64,000 bases of DNA, taken from a bacterium 1XD8-76. Its GTDB lineage: Bacteria; Bacillota; Clostridia; Lachnospirales; Lachnospiraceae. Numbering within the stretch: position 1 is the first letter of the stretch; every line of letters begins with the position of its first letter. The position numbers and the translations under genes were made by a program. The notes below the pieces were generated by a model. The model was given only the letters and a program-made list of their open reading frames with translations. It did no database searches and had not been told where the DNA came from. This document shows positions 46,088-54,676 of this stretch, in pieces. Location: NCBI GenBank assembly GCA_003611955.1, contig RAZE01000001.1, positions 124,001 through 188,000 on the forward strand. The letters run 5' to 3'.

Positions 46088-46117
46088 TTGCTTTCTAATT
46101 CCTTTCTGTAGTAAAAT
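46088..46117 (+). promoter_or_regulatory. Promoter of the DeoR-type regulator
   Basis: TTGCTT (46088-46093), 18-base spacer, TAAAAT (46112-46117), about 52 bases upstream of the ATG. Confidence 0.55.
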
Positions 46118-46168
46118 AGCAATGTATAGCTTTTAAAGGCATTTTTAAGGAGTCCGGTATAATTATTT

Positions 46169-46984
46169 ATGTTTAAAGCCGCAAGAATTCAAAAAATTAA
46201 AGAAATTATCGCAAATCGTACCCAGATTGATGTACAGACGTTAAGTGATATTCTGGAAGTGTCCAATGTTACGATTCGAAATGATTTAGAACAATTAGAA
46301 AAAGAAGGATTCATATACAGAACCCACGGCGGAGCTATTCTGCGTGAAAATACCGGTACGACAACCGTATCCGGAATCGGATATGGTTCCTCGCTCTCTT
46401 TTGATTTTTCCGTAGATATTCTTCATATTGCCAATCTGGCCGCAGAATATATTGAAGAAAATGAGTGGATCTTTCTGGGCGGAGGATGCACCTGCTGTGC
46501 CATTGCCAAAGCCCTCATATCCCGCCGGGTCAACCTGGTAACCAATAATATCCTTGCCGCCCTTATCCTTTCGGAAAATCCAAAGGCCAACGTTGTACTG
46601 ACTGGCGGCGTTACTTATAACGATCGTTTTCCTTTTCTCTCAGGTGATCTGGCCATAAACAATATCAACGGCCTGTGTTTTCAAAAAACTTTTTTTGGGG
46701 TCTCCGGTATCGATCTGAAATACGGTTATTCCGTACCTTCAGCGGTAGAGTATAATCTTTTTCAATCTCTCAGGGAAAGGTCCAAAGAACTGATCATAGT
46801 CGCTGATGCGTCAAAATGTGATAAATCTGCCTTTTTAAGTCTGGGCACGCTGGATTCTGTCGATACTCTCATTTCATCCTCAGATCTTCCGGATGAATAC
46901 AAGGCATATTATTACGAAAAAAATATAAAACTATTTCTTGATTACGATATTTCTCCCGCACAGGTAAGCGGAGGTGAGTTTTAA
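46169..46984 (+). CDS. DeoR-family transcriptional regulator
   Basis: 271 residues. N-terminal winged HTH (RIQKIKEIIANRTQIDVQTLSDILEVSNVTIRNDLEQLEKEGFIYRTHGGAI) and a C-terminal DeoRC sugar-phosphate sensor (FLGGGCTCCAIAKALI, LVTNNI, VVLTGG, IIVADASKCDKSAF). It is divergent from the transketolase operon and so probably represses it, with a phosphorylated sugar as inducer. The only Shine-Dalgarno sequence (AAGGAG) is 16 bases from the ATG, which is long; an in-frame stop just upstream excludes an earlier start. It shares TAATG with the next gene. Confidence 0.92.
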   Translation: MFKAARIQKIKEIIANRTQIDVQTLSDILEVSNVTIRNDLEQLEKEGFIYRTHGGAILRENTGTTTVSGIGYGSSLSFDFSVDILHIANLAAEYIEENEWIFLGGGCTCCAIAKALISRRVNLVTNNILAALILSENPKANVVLTGGVTYNDRFPFLSGDLAINNINGLCFQKTFFGVSGIDLKYGYSVPSAVEYNLFQSLRERSKELIIVADASKCDKSAFLSLGTLDSVDTLISSSDLPDEYKAYYYEKNIKLFLDYDISPAQVSGGEF

Positions 46985-48465
46985 TGCCAGAAAGTTCAAC
47001 GCCTTATATTGAACTCCGACACGCCTGTCTGGATCTGGACGGCGTTCGTTTACTGCATAACATTAATTTAACTATTTATCCCGGCACCTGCCATATTGTC
47101 TATGGCGCGAACGGTGCCGGCAAAACCAATCTGCTGCGTCTTCTGAGTGGTCTTTATCCGCCTGCGGAAGGGAGGGTTATTCTCTTTGGCCAGGAACTTT
47201 TTTCTCATACCCGGACTCCTGCCAGCAGCCGTATCGCCTACTGCGGCCAGGATTTCGCATTATTTGAAGAATTGACCGTATTGGACAATTTTTATATCGG
47301 ATATCAATCTGCCTCCGAACATCTTTATTCACGCAGAAAATACCGTCTGCGCCTGCAGAATTTTTTTGAAAAATATGATTTTAGTTTTCCTTTGGATATC
47401 CCTGTCTCAGAATTGGATCTCTCGGAAAAATGCCTTCTGCAGCTCGCCCGCGCTCTGTTTGCGGAGCCCAGCGTTCTGCTTGTAGATGAATTCGATTCTT
47501 TTCTGAACCATAAACAGGCATCCCATATTTTCCATATCCTGCAGACTTTGACCTACCAGGGGAGCGCTGTCGTTCTCGCTACTCATTCTTCCGAGTTAAA
47601 AGAACTCCGGGCAGATCATGTTATCTCCCTGGACAACGGATATGCGCATACTACCCTGATCACTTCCGATCAGCAGAGAAAAAAACTCTCGGAGCAAACA
47701 AAGCGCCAGGGTTATACTAATATGCCCAGACTGCCTCATCAACCCGGAAATATCCTGATCGACGCATCCCATATTACGGTTTCCTCTCTTTCCGATATTA
47801 CCTTTACATTAAAAAAGGGAGAGATTCTGGGCGTCTGCAGTTCAAGAGGCTCCAGCTGTGATATTTTTCTGGAAATGACCGCAGGCCTTCGCGAAATACA
47901 GGAAGGTTCTCTCTGTTACTATCCCGATAAAAAGCACATTAAGATTGGCTATCTTCCTGAAGAAAGCTCCGTTTTTCCTGATTTAAGTCTCTCACAAAAT
48001 GTTACGATCAGCAATCTTACTGCTGTAAAAGGACCCTTAGGTCTGCTGGATCATCCGCAGGAAAAAATCATTTACAACGATTACGTCAAACGGCTTGGAA
48101 TCCGGGCAGAAACACTCGATCCATTAAAACTGAGCAAAGGAAACCGTCAGAAACTGCTATTGGCTCGCTGTCTGCATAAACGTTGCAATGTCTATTTACT
48201 GAATAACCCGACCAACAATGTAGATTCCGCCGGCAAACTGGAACTCTACAATATTCTGATGGAATTATCTCATAAAAACGTGGGAATCGTTATTGCTTCC
48301 GCGGATCTGAATGAGCTTCATGGGCTCTGCGATACGATCTTTCTTCTCTCCGAAAGTACGATTATAGGACGATATGACCCCAGGGAAGTTTCCGTAGAAT
48401 ATATTTATGATCAGATGCAGACAGCAAAGTCAGCAGACTTTCCGCTATCCGGCCATGCATTATAG
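46984..48465 (+). CDS. Orphan, half-degenerate RbsA-like ABC ATPase coupled to the regulator
   Basis: 493 residues, two NBDs laid out as in RbsA. NBD1 keeps Walker A GANGAGKTN, Walker B VLLVDEFDS and the His switch VLATHSS, but its signature is LDLSEKCLL. NBD2 has lost Walker A (CSSRGSSCD), has Asn-Asn-Pro for the Walker B Asp-Glu-Pro (LLNNPTNN) and lacks the switch His; LSKGNRQKLLLA remains. The start overlaps the DeoR stop. No permease or binding-protein gene accompanies it. It may be an alternative ATPase for the nearby permease or a regulatory ATPase acting with the DeoR protein; both are inferences. Confidence 0.85.
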   Translation: MPESSTPYIELRHACLDLDGVRLLHNINLTIYPGTCHIVYGANGAGKTNLLRLLSGLYPPAEGRVILFGQELFSHTRTPASSRIAYCGQDFALFEELTVLDNFYIGYQSASEHLYSRRKYRLRLQNFFEKYDFSFPLDIPVSELDLSEKCLLQLARALFAEPSVLLVDEFDSFLNHKQASHIFHILQTLTYQGSAVVLATHSSELKELRADHVISLDNGYAHTTLITSDQQRKKLSEQTKRQGYTNMPRLPHQPGNILIDASHITVSSLSDITFTLKKGEILGVCSSRGSSCDIFLEMTAGLREIQEGSLCYYPDKKHIKIGYLPEESSVFPDLSLSQNVTISNLTAVKGPLGLLDHPQEKIIYNDYVKRLGIRAETLDPLKLSKGNRQKLLLARCLHKRCNVYLLNNPTNNVDSAGKLELYNILMELSHKNVGIVIASADLNELHGLCDTIFLLSESTIIGRYDPREVSVEYIYDQMQTAKSADFPLSGHAL

Positions 48466-48479
48466 ATCAATAGCGCAGA

Positions 48480-48953
48480 TCAAAACCCTTCCCGCCTCCT
48501 CTGCCTGCGCAGTTCCGCCCGTTTCATCCCGCTCTCCCACTCGATCTTCTCCGTCTCCGTCCTCAACTCCAGGCCAAACTCCACCTCTCGCGGATGTTCG
48601 TTCTCATCCAGCGCCACCATCGTCACATAAGCTCTGTTGATCGGCCGTCTGAATCCCTGCGCGTCCTCCACATAGCTGTCCACCCGCACCTCCATGGAAC
48701 TTCTCCCTATGTAAGTGATCCTGCCGATAATGACCACCATATTCCCCAGAAAGGCCGGCTCCTTAAACTGCAGATTGTCGATGCAGGCAGTTGTCACCTG
48801 CCTCTCACAGTGCCGCCTGGCCGTGACCCCGGCCACCTCGTCGATCCACGCCATCAGCTTCCCGCCGAAAAGCCGGTTTGCACCGTTGATATCCTCATAC
48901 TTCAGCAGTCTAAACTGCTCTGTCTTACTGTCATCCACACACTTTTTCTTCAT
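48480..48953 (-). CDS. Hotdog-fold acyl-CoA thioesterase
   Basis: 157 residues, single hotdog domain of the YciA/cytosolic acyl-CoA hydrolase type: ANRLFGGKLMAWIDEVAGVTARRHC (catalytic Asp in the central helix), VTTACIDNLQFKEPAFLGNMVVI, and INRAYVTMVALDENEHP. It hydrolyses acyl-CoA thioesters. The C-terminal tail is Arg-rich (ELRRQRRREGF). Convergent with the orphan ATPase gene, with only 14 bases between the stops and no clear terminator. Confidence 0.88.
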   Translation of the reverse strand: MKKKCVDDSKTEQFRLLKYEDINGANRLFGGKLMAWIDEVAGVTARRHCERQVTTACIDNLQFKEPAFLGNMVVIIGRITYIGRSSMEVRVDSYVEDAQGFRRPINRAYVTMVALDENEHPREVEFGLELRTETEKIEWESGMKRAELRRQRRREGF

Positions 48954-49011
48954 TGGAACAGTCCTGTCCTTTCCGCGGTCCCGATTGCGGGACCGCCGAT
49001 ACCAAATGATC

Positions 49012-49956
49012 TCAGAAAGTCAAAAACACAGATACGATCGGAATCGTCAAAACTGACAGCAATGTCGTCAATATACTGCCCTTTGTACACTCGATCTCAT
49101 CCGCGCCGCTCTCCGCCGCCAGCATCACCACGATAGACCCCACCGGCATTGCAAGCATCAATATAAACACGCCTTCCACCATCGCCGGCCATGGGAGAAG
49201 CCTCATCAGGAGAGCTGCCGCAACGGGAATTGCCAGCATTTTGACCGCCATAAACACATACATCTTTCTGTCCAGGAAAAACTCCTTTTTGCCGCCCTGC
49301 GCCACGGAAGCGCCGATCAGGATCATCGAGAGAGGCACAGCCGCGTTCCCTACATAGTCAAAAAACGTGCAGACGCTGTCCGGCATCGTCACCCCCGACA
49401 AAAAGATAATAATCGATATCAGGCACGAAGCCACGCCAAGGTTGAGCAGCTTTTTCCACCCCGCTCCTTTCGCCGTCTCCGTCTTTTCCCCCGGCTCTCC
49501 TCCCGTCGATGCCAGATAGATTCCGTACGTGTAGAGCAGCAGATTATAACCCAGATTGTAGAAAGCGATCAGAAGCATGGCTTCCTTTCCGTAAATGCTG
49601 GTAACGACCGGAATCCCCATAAAGCCCACATTGGAAAAGATCAACATCAGCCGGTAGAGATTATAATGTTTCTTTTTCACCCGCAGAATGGATGCCACAG
49701 GAATGCTGAGCAGAATCAGCGCTCCGTAATAGACGACCACCAGCACCAGCGTTTGAAAGAGCATATCTCCTTTCAGGTTCACTGCTTTTCCCAACACCCC
49801 GTTGATCATCAGACAGGGATTCAATACATTGACTACGATCTTGGACATTTTACCGCAGGCATTTGCGTCCAGCCATTTGATCCGGAACACAATATAGCCG
49901 ATCAGCATCATGACAAGCAGCACCAGCATCTGTTGTATTACCACAAACATATTCAT
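49012..49956 (-). CDS. AEC-family transporter
   Basis: 314 residues, about ten helices in two halves. The auxin efflux carrier family is indicated by LMLIGYIVFRIKWLD, KIVVNVLNPCLMINGVLG, IFSNVGFMGIPVVTSIYG, PLSMILIGASVAQGG and the C-terminal LAMPVGSIVVMLAAESGADE. Relatives export or exchange organic acids (malate/malonate carriers). Substrate unknown. It precedes the thioesterase in the same direction (58 bases). Confidence 0.88.
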   Translation of the reverse strand: MNMFVVIQQMLVLLVMMLIGYIVFRIKWLDANACGKMSKIVVNVLNPCLMINGVLGKAVNLKGDMLFQTLVLVVVYYGALILLSIPVASILRVKKKHYNLYRLMLIFSNVGFMGIPVVTSIYGKEAMLLIAFYNLGYNLLLYTYGIYLASTGGEPGEKTETAKGAGWKKLLNLGVASCLISIIIFLSGVTMPDSVCTFFDYVGNAAVPLSMILIGASVAQGGKKEFFLDRKMYVFMAVKMLAIPVAAALLMRLLPWPAMVEGVFILMLAMPVGSIVVMLAAESGADEIECTKGSILTTLLSVLTIPIVSVFLTF

Positions 49957-49992
49957 CTTCTATTCATTTCCCCTTTTTCACACACAAATTTC

Positions 49993-50024
49993 AAGGGTGC
50001 ACAAGAACATTCCCATGCACCCTT
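49993..50024 (-). terminator. Hairpin after the DUF975 gene
   Basis: AAGGGTGCA (49993-50001) pairs with TGCACCCTT (50016-50024), 14-base loop, with only a weak T tail on the minus strand. Probable terminator of the NhaC/C39/DUF975 group. Confidence 0.55.
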
Positions 50025-50045
50025 CACACATCAGATCCATTTCCT

Positions 50046-50669
50046 CTACGCCTGATAATAATTATCCGTAAAATTTCCGTTTATATTCGGCTCTGCCTGA
50101 GGCTTGATCGCCAGATAAAAATGGGCCAAAGTCGCCGTCATATAAGGCGACACATAGAGCGAAGCCAGGCCACAGGTGATACTTACAAGAATCATCCAGG
50201 GAATAAAGGACAGAAGGAGCACAAAATAATCCATCTTATGTCCGTCCATTATGTCGATGCTCTCATCCAACGCCTCCTTGGCCGTCATCTCCGGATGTTC
50301 CGCCAGTATATAATACGCCTGAGAATAGCTGATCGACTTGATGATTCCCGGCACAATAAAAAGCAGACTCCACAGGAACGTAAAAATGGAAATCAAAAGC
50401 GTCAACACCAGCGTATCCACAAAACGCTGAAATCCGCTGAACAGTATACTCACATCCGGTTCGAATCCCCTTGTCAGGTTCAGATAAATATATGCCGAAC
50501 CGAGGCTGAGGGGGCCTGTGATGCATATGGATACGATCCACCCCACATAAGGTATCAGATTACATGCCACAGACATTGCTCCTACGATAATCAGGCAGAC
50601 GATCAGCATCCCCATATTCCCACTCATATCATTCTTCGCGCGCCTTTTTAACTCCACTCTGTCAATCAT
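50046..50669 (-). CDS. DUF975 family membrane protein
   Basis: 207 residues, about five or six helices. The family hallmark is present: IVPGIIKSISYSQAYYILAEHPEMTAKEALDESIDIMDGHKMDYFVLLLSFIPW. DUF975 proteins are common in Firmicutes and have no known function. The ATG overlaps the end of the C39-peptidase gene by 8 bases, so the two are translationally coupled. Confidence 0.85.
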   Translation of the reverse strand: MIDRVELKRRAKNDMSGNMGMLIVCLIIVGAMSVACNLIPYVGWIVSICITGPLSLGSAYIYLNLTRGFEPDVSILFSGFQRFVDTLVLTLLISIFTFLWSLLFIVPGIIKSISYSQAYYILAEHPEMTAKEALDESIDIMDGHKMDYFVLLLSFIPWMILVSITCGLASLYVSPYMTATLAHFYLAIKPQAEPNINGNFTDNYYQA

Positions 50670-51327
50670 TTTCTTTTCTCTCCTTTCTCACGGAGACTGC
50701 CATCTCATACTGCTCCGCATGGCGCTTCTCCACTAACTTTCTCCCGTAGCCGATCAGACCATGATTATGCCACGGGTCGTTGAAATAGTAGTTCTCTTCA
50801 TCATAGCCCACGAGCAGCATACAGTGCTCATTGGACCGCCACTCAAAAGTTTCTCCGGTATCCGCTACGATCCACTCCGGCCCCGCATAAGTCTCCTTCA
50901 GATCGATGCTCGCCCAGAATATGACAGGCATGTCATTATTTATATATTCCCGCAGCAACACCTCCACAGGGACACCCGTCAGATCCACCGGTTCCCACAC
51001 ATCCTGTACTGTGCCCTGCAGCCCGGTCCCACACTCCGCCGCCCTGCAAAGCGCACCCTTCAGCGCTTTCCGGATCACCGGCGCGTAACATCCCATGGAG
51101 TTTTCATCCGCAGGGCTTCCCACGAACACTTTCCGGGGATCAGCCCCGTAAAGCCTGCCGTCCTTCTCAAAAAGCGGTTTCCTCTCCAGATGGCGCTCCA
51201 CAAACTCTTCCACTGTAATATCTATTCCCAGATACTTAAGTAGCATCACCGCGGAAACGCTCTCACAGCCGGTAGGCCAATCCTTAGTCTGGTCGATATA
51301 CGGAACATTTATTACTTTTTTCAGCAT
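50662..51327 (-). CDS. C39-like cysteine peptidase without signal peptide
   Basis: 221 residues. A papain-like C39_2 domain: Cys21 in WPTGCESVSAVMLLKYLG, His in SNEHCMLLVGYDEENYYFNDPW, and Asp in the same segment, giving the Cys-His-Asp triad. No signal peptide or membrane helix precedes the catalytic Cys, so it appears cytoplasmic, unlike most relatives. Both ends overlap neighbouring genes: its start lies in the NhaC stop region and its end in the DUF975 start. Substrate unknown. Confidence 0.85.
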   Translation of the reverse strand: MLKKVINVPYIDQTKDWPTGCESVSAVMLLKYLGIDITVEEFVERHLERKPLFEKDGRLYGADPRKVFVGSPADENSMGCYAPVIRKALKGALCRAAECGTGLQGTVQDVWEPVDLTGVPVEVLLREYINNDMPVIFWASIDLKETYAGPEWIVADTGETFEWRSNEHCMLLVGYDEENYYFNDPWHNHGLIGYGRKLVEKRHAEQYEMAVSVRKERKEND

Positions 51328-52829
51328 TCCGCTTCCTTTTTATCATAATACTTTTTGATCCCGAAGACCGCCGCCACGAGGATCGCCGCGCTGAGCAGCA
51401 GCGTGATAAACCAGTTCTTACAGATCCCCGCAATAATATATCCGATCACACACACAACCGCAACCACCATCGCGTACTGCATCTGGGTCTGCACATGGTT
51501 GATATGGTTACTCTGGGCTCCCGCCGAGGACATGATCGTCGTGTCGGAGATCGGCGATACATGGTCGCCGCACACCGCCCCCGCCAACACCGCGGAGACA
51601 GCGATGATCATCATCTTCTCATCCGCCATCTTAAACATCTCCACCACGATCGGCACAAGGATCGCGAAAGTACCCCAGGAAGTTCCTGTCGAGAACGCCA
51701 AAAACAGCGCCACGGCAAACATGATCGCCGGGATAAAGATACTCGCGGTCGCGCTCGCCCCCACCGTACCGTTCACAAATTCGCCGATACCAAGATTGTC
51801 GCCCATGCCTTTCAGGGTCCACGCAAAAGTCAGAATCAATATAGCCGGAACCATCAGCTTGCACCCTTCCGCCAAAGAGTTCATAAATTCCCTGAATGTA
51901 ATGACCTTTCTCGGCAGATACAGAACGGCCATGAAGATTACCGTCACTGTGGTGGCGAAGATCAGGCTGGTCTCAGCATTACAATTCGCAAAAGCATCTA
52001 CGATACCTGTCGCTCCGCCCAGCATGCCTGTGTAAATCATGCCGAAAACCGCTGACACAATAAGCACCGCAACCGGCAGAACCAGATCCATCACCCTGCC
52101 GTTTTTGTTCCCTTCTTCCTCTGCGGCCGCCATGTCCTTAAACTCCTCCGCCCCGGAAGTAAAGAGATCGCCCTTCTCCGCATTTTTCTCATGCTTCTTC
52201 ATCAGACCGAAATCCAGATTAAGCCCGATCACCAAAAACACCATCAAAAGCGTCAGAAGCGCGTACAGATTGAAGGGAATTGTGCTCAGAAACAGCTGAA
52301 ACCCTGTCAGAGAACTGTTCTCAGGCACATAGGAATTCACCGCCGCCGCCCAGCTGGAGATGGGCGCGATAATGCAGATCGGTGCCGCCGTGGCGTCGAT
52401 GATATAGGCGAGCTTTGCCCTGGAAACCTTGTACTTATCCGTCACCGGACGCATAACCGAGCCCACCGTAAGACAGTTAAAATAGTCATCCACAAAAATC
52501 AGTACGCCCAGACCGGTCGTCGCGAACAGTGCGCTCTTTTTCGATTTGATCTTTCCGATCGCCCAGTTTCCGTAGGCTCTGGACCCTCCGGACTTCTGCA
52601 TCAGCACGATGATCATGCCGAGCAGTACATCGAAAATAATAATGTTCAGGTTCATACTCCCCGTCATGGTTGTAAACAACGTCTCAAACGTTCCCCAGGG
52701 CTGAAATCCCGTCGTAAACAGTGCTCCCAAAAGCACTCCGACAAAAAGGGAAGAATAAACCTCCTTTGTTATAAATGCCAGCAAAATCGCCACAACGGGC
52801 GGTACTAACGACCACCATGTTCCATACAT
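51321..52829 (-). CDS. NhaC-family Na+/H+ antiporter
   Basis: 502 residues, about twelve helices, ATG behind AAAGGAGGAGATG. NhaC features: FVDDYFNCLTVGSVMRPVTDKYKVSRAKLAYIIDATAAPICIIAPISSW, FSTGTSWGTFAILVPI and GDHVSPISDTTIMSSAGA. It exchanges sodium for protons, or exchanges an organic acid/amino acid as in MleN and related carriers. It is 30 bases downstream of the REC-GGDEF-EAL gene and overlaps the C39-peptidase gene by 7 bases. Confidence 0.93.
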   Translation of the reverse strand: MYGTWWSLVPPVVAILLAFITKEVYSSLFVGVLLGALFTTGFQPWGTFETLFTTMTGSMNLNIIIFDVLLGMIIVLMQKSGGSRAYGNWAIGKIKSKKSALFATTGLGVLIFVDDYFNCLTVGSVMRPVTDKYKVSRAKLAYIIDATAAPICIIAPISSWAAAVNSYVPENSSLTGFQLFLSTIPFNLYALLTLLMVFLVIGLNLDFGLMKKHEKNAEKGDLFTSGAEEFKDMAAAEEEGNKNGRVMDLVLPVAVLIVSAVFGMIYTGMLGGATGIVDAFANCNAETSLIFATTVTVIFMAVLYLPRKVITFREFMNSLAEGCKLMVPAILILTFAWTLKGMGDNLGIGEFVNGTVGASATASIFIPAIMFAVALFLAFSTGTSWGTFAILVPIVVEMFKMADEKMMIIAVSAVLAGAVCGDHVSPISDTTIMSSAGAQSNHINHVQTQMQYAMVVAVVCVIGYIIAGICKNWFITLLLSAAILVAAVFGIKKYYDKKEAEC

Positions 52830-52859
52830 TTTTTCATCTCCTCCTTTGTTTAAAAGCCT

Positions 52860-54533
52860 CTATACAAACGCCAGCTTTTCGTATTCCTCCACCGGCATTG
52901 GCTTTGCAAAATAATACCCCTGTACGTACTCACAGCCCACACTGTTCAAAAAATCCACCTGTTCCTTCTCTTCCACTCCCTCCGCGATAACCGGAAGTTC
53001 CAGATCCTTGGCGAGATGTATCACGTTGGCCACAATGGACTCGCTTCTCTTTTGATTCTCACTGCCGGACGCCGCCATAAACTTCATATCCAGTTTCAGG
53101 ACATCCACGGAGATATCCTTCAGCACATTGAGGGAAGAATAGCCGCTGCCGAAATCATCCATCAATATCGTATGCCCGTATTCCTGCAGCTGATGCATCG
53201 CTTTCTTGATCGTCTCCGGATTGTCCGTATAAGCGCTCTCCGTCAGCTCCAGCTGAAATAACCTGGGCGGAATATCATATTTTACCGTCAGTTCATGGAT
53301 CTCCTCCACGATCCTCGGATTGTACATGCTGACTCTTGAAATATTGATGGAGATCGGGAAAGGCTCGATACCTCTGTCAAGCCAGCTTCGGATCAGTTTG
53401 CAGGACTGTTCCCAGATATAAAAGTCCAGTTTCATGATCAAACCGTTTTTCTCAAAAATAGGAATAAATTTTCCCGGAGACACCATCCCTTTATCCGGCG
53501 TTATCCAGCGCGTCAGCACCTCAGCCCCCGCCAGCTTGTAATCCGTCAGTCCGTATTTGGGCTGCAGATACAGGACAAACTGCTCCTCCTTCATCGCCTG
53601 CTCCATATCGTTGACGATCTTCTGCGCCTCCTGTATATCCTCGCCCATCCTTTCAGTATAAATATAATAATTATAAATATAATTTCCCTTACATTCTTTG
53701 GAGGCCAGCCTCGCATGGTCTATCATCGCGGGAATCGAGGCCTCCCGATCCTCTATATAAAACACTCCCATGTTTGACAGGATATTGTAATCTCTCTGAT
53801 ACTCCTGAAAATCTTTCTGAAAATACTCCACCACTTTCTGAATCTCATCACCGACCGAGGCGGGAACGCAGATGCCAAACGCATCCGCTTCTATTCGGCA
53901 GTATGTCATATGCTCCACATGTTCCGCCATTCTCCGCAGCAGATCAGCAATATGGCAGAGCAGCTTATCCCCTTCTCTCCGGCCGAATACACTGTTGTAA
54001 ACCTGAAACTGATAGATGTCAAAATGCAGTATCATAAAATCCGTATCCGGATTTTCCTTTAACATTTTTTCTGTCTGGTGCACAAACATATTCTGTATAT
54101 AAATACCGGTAAGCGTATCAAACTGCTCCTGATAGCGGAGCTGCCTGAGCAGATAAAATTCGCTCCTCTCAATGACATTCTTCACCCGGAATCGGATAAT
54201 ATGGGGATTATACGGTTTTCTGATAAAATCCCATGCCCCATATCCCAGACATTCTATCTCAACATCCTCCCCTTCCTCGCCGGTAGATACGATAACCGGC
54301 ACATTGAGAAGTTCCGGCGAAGAAGAATATACTTTTAAAAACTCATAGCCGTTCATTTCCGGCATGATCAGATCAACGATCACGGCAGATATCTTGTTCC
54401 TGGAATTCTGCAGTATCTCCAGCGCTTCCCTCCCGTTTTCCGCCTCCAGCACCTGATAAGTATCCTCCAGAAAACTTACCAGCATCATCCTGTTCATCTC
54501 ATTGTCTTCTACCACCAAAACCGTGTTCTTCAT
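52860..54533 (-). CDS. Receiver-GGDEF-EAL cyclic-di-GMP protein
   Basis: 557 residues from the ATG seven bases after AAAGGAG. A receiver domain (1-120; VLVVEDNEMNR, phosphoacceptor Asp in AVIVDLIMPEMNG) is followed by a GGDEF domain with degenerate active site (RREGDKLL instead of GGDEF) and an EAL domain with key residues kept (GAEVLTRW, ISINISRVSM, LELTESAY, MDDFGSGYSS, EGVEEKEQ). It is therefore expected to degrade c-di-GMP under phosphorylation control. No partner kinase is adjacent. Confidence 0.92.
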   Translation of the reverse strand: MKNTVLVVEDNEMNRMMLVSFLEDTYQVLEAENGREALEILQNSRNKISAVIVDLIMPEMNGYEFLKVYSSSPELLNVPVIVSTGEEGEDVEIECLGYGAWDFIRKPYNPHIIRFRVKNVIERSEFYLLRQLRYQEQFDTLTGIYIQNMFVHQTEKMLKENPDTDFMILHFDIYQFQVYNSVFGRREGDKLLCHIADLLRRMAEHVEHMTYCRIEADAFGICVPASVGDEIQKVVEYFQKDFQEYQRDYNILSNMGVFYIEDREASIPAMIDHARLASKECKGNYIYNYYIYTERMGEDIQEAQKIVNDMEQAMKEEQFVLYLQPKYGLTDYKLAGAEVLTRWITPDKGMVSPGKFIPIFEKNGLIMKLDFYIWEQSCKLIRSWLDRGIEPFPISINISRVSMYNPRIVEEIHELTVKYDIPPRLFQLELTESAYTDNPETIKKAMHQLQEYGHTILMDDFGSGYSSLNVLKDISVDVLKLDMKFMAASGSENQKRSESIVANVIHLAKDLELPVIAEGVEEKEQVDFLNSVGCEYVQGYYFAKPMPVEEYEKLAFV

Positions 54534-54640
54534 AAATAACTCCTTTGCTCCATGATACAACTTCCTGCCGGAAATTTTCATACAGTTCTATGATAACAAA
54601 TATGGTGAGTAAAAGCAACATCGGCAATTCAAAAAAAGGC

Positions 54641-54662
54641 CTCCGGAGAAAATTCTCCGGAG
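54641..54662 (-). terminator. Terminator of the ammonium transporter gene
   Basis: CTCCGGAGAA (54641-54650) pairs with TTCTCCGGAG (54653-54662); on the minus strand it is followed by GCC and seven T residues. Confidence 0.88.
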
Positions 54663-54676
54663 AACCTGCCGCATGT

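Noticed and set aside
38815-46160. Poly-T/poly-A runs as phase-variation tracts
   Set aside because: The runs are mixed T-rich sequence in promoter regions of a low-GC genome, without a long uninterrupted homopolymer that would suggest slippage control.
37316-48465. Naming the locus an apiose/apulose pathway
   Set aside because: The kinase and split transketolase fit, but no apiose isomerase is present and the TIM barrel is too short and different; the substrate cannot be named from sequence.
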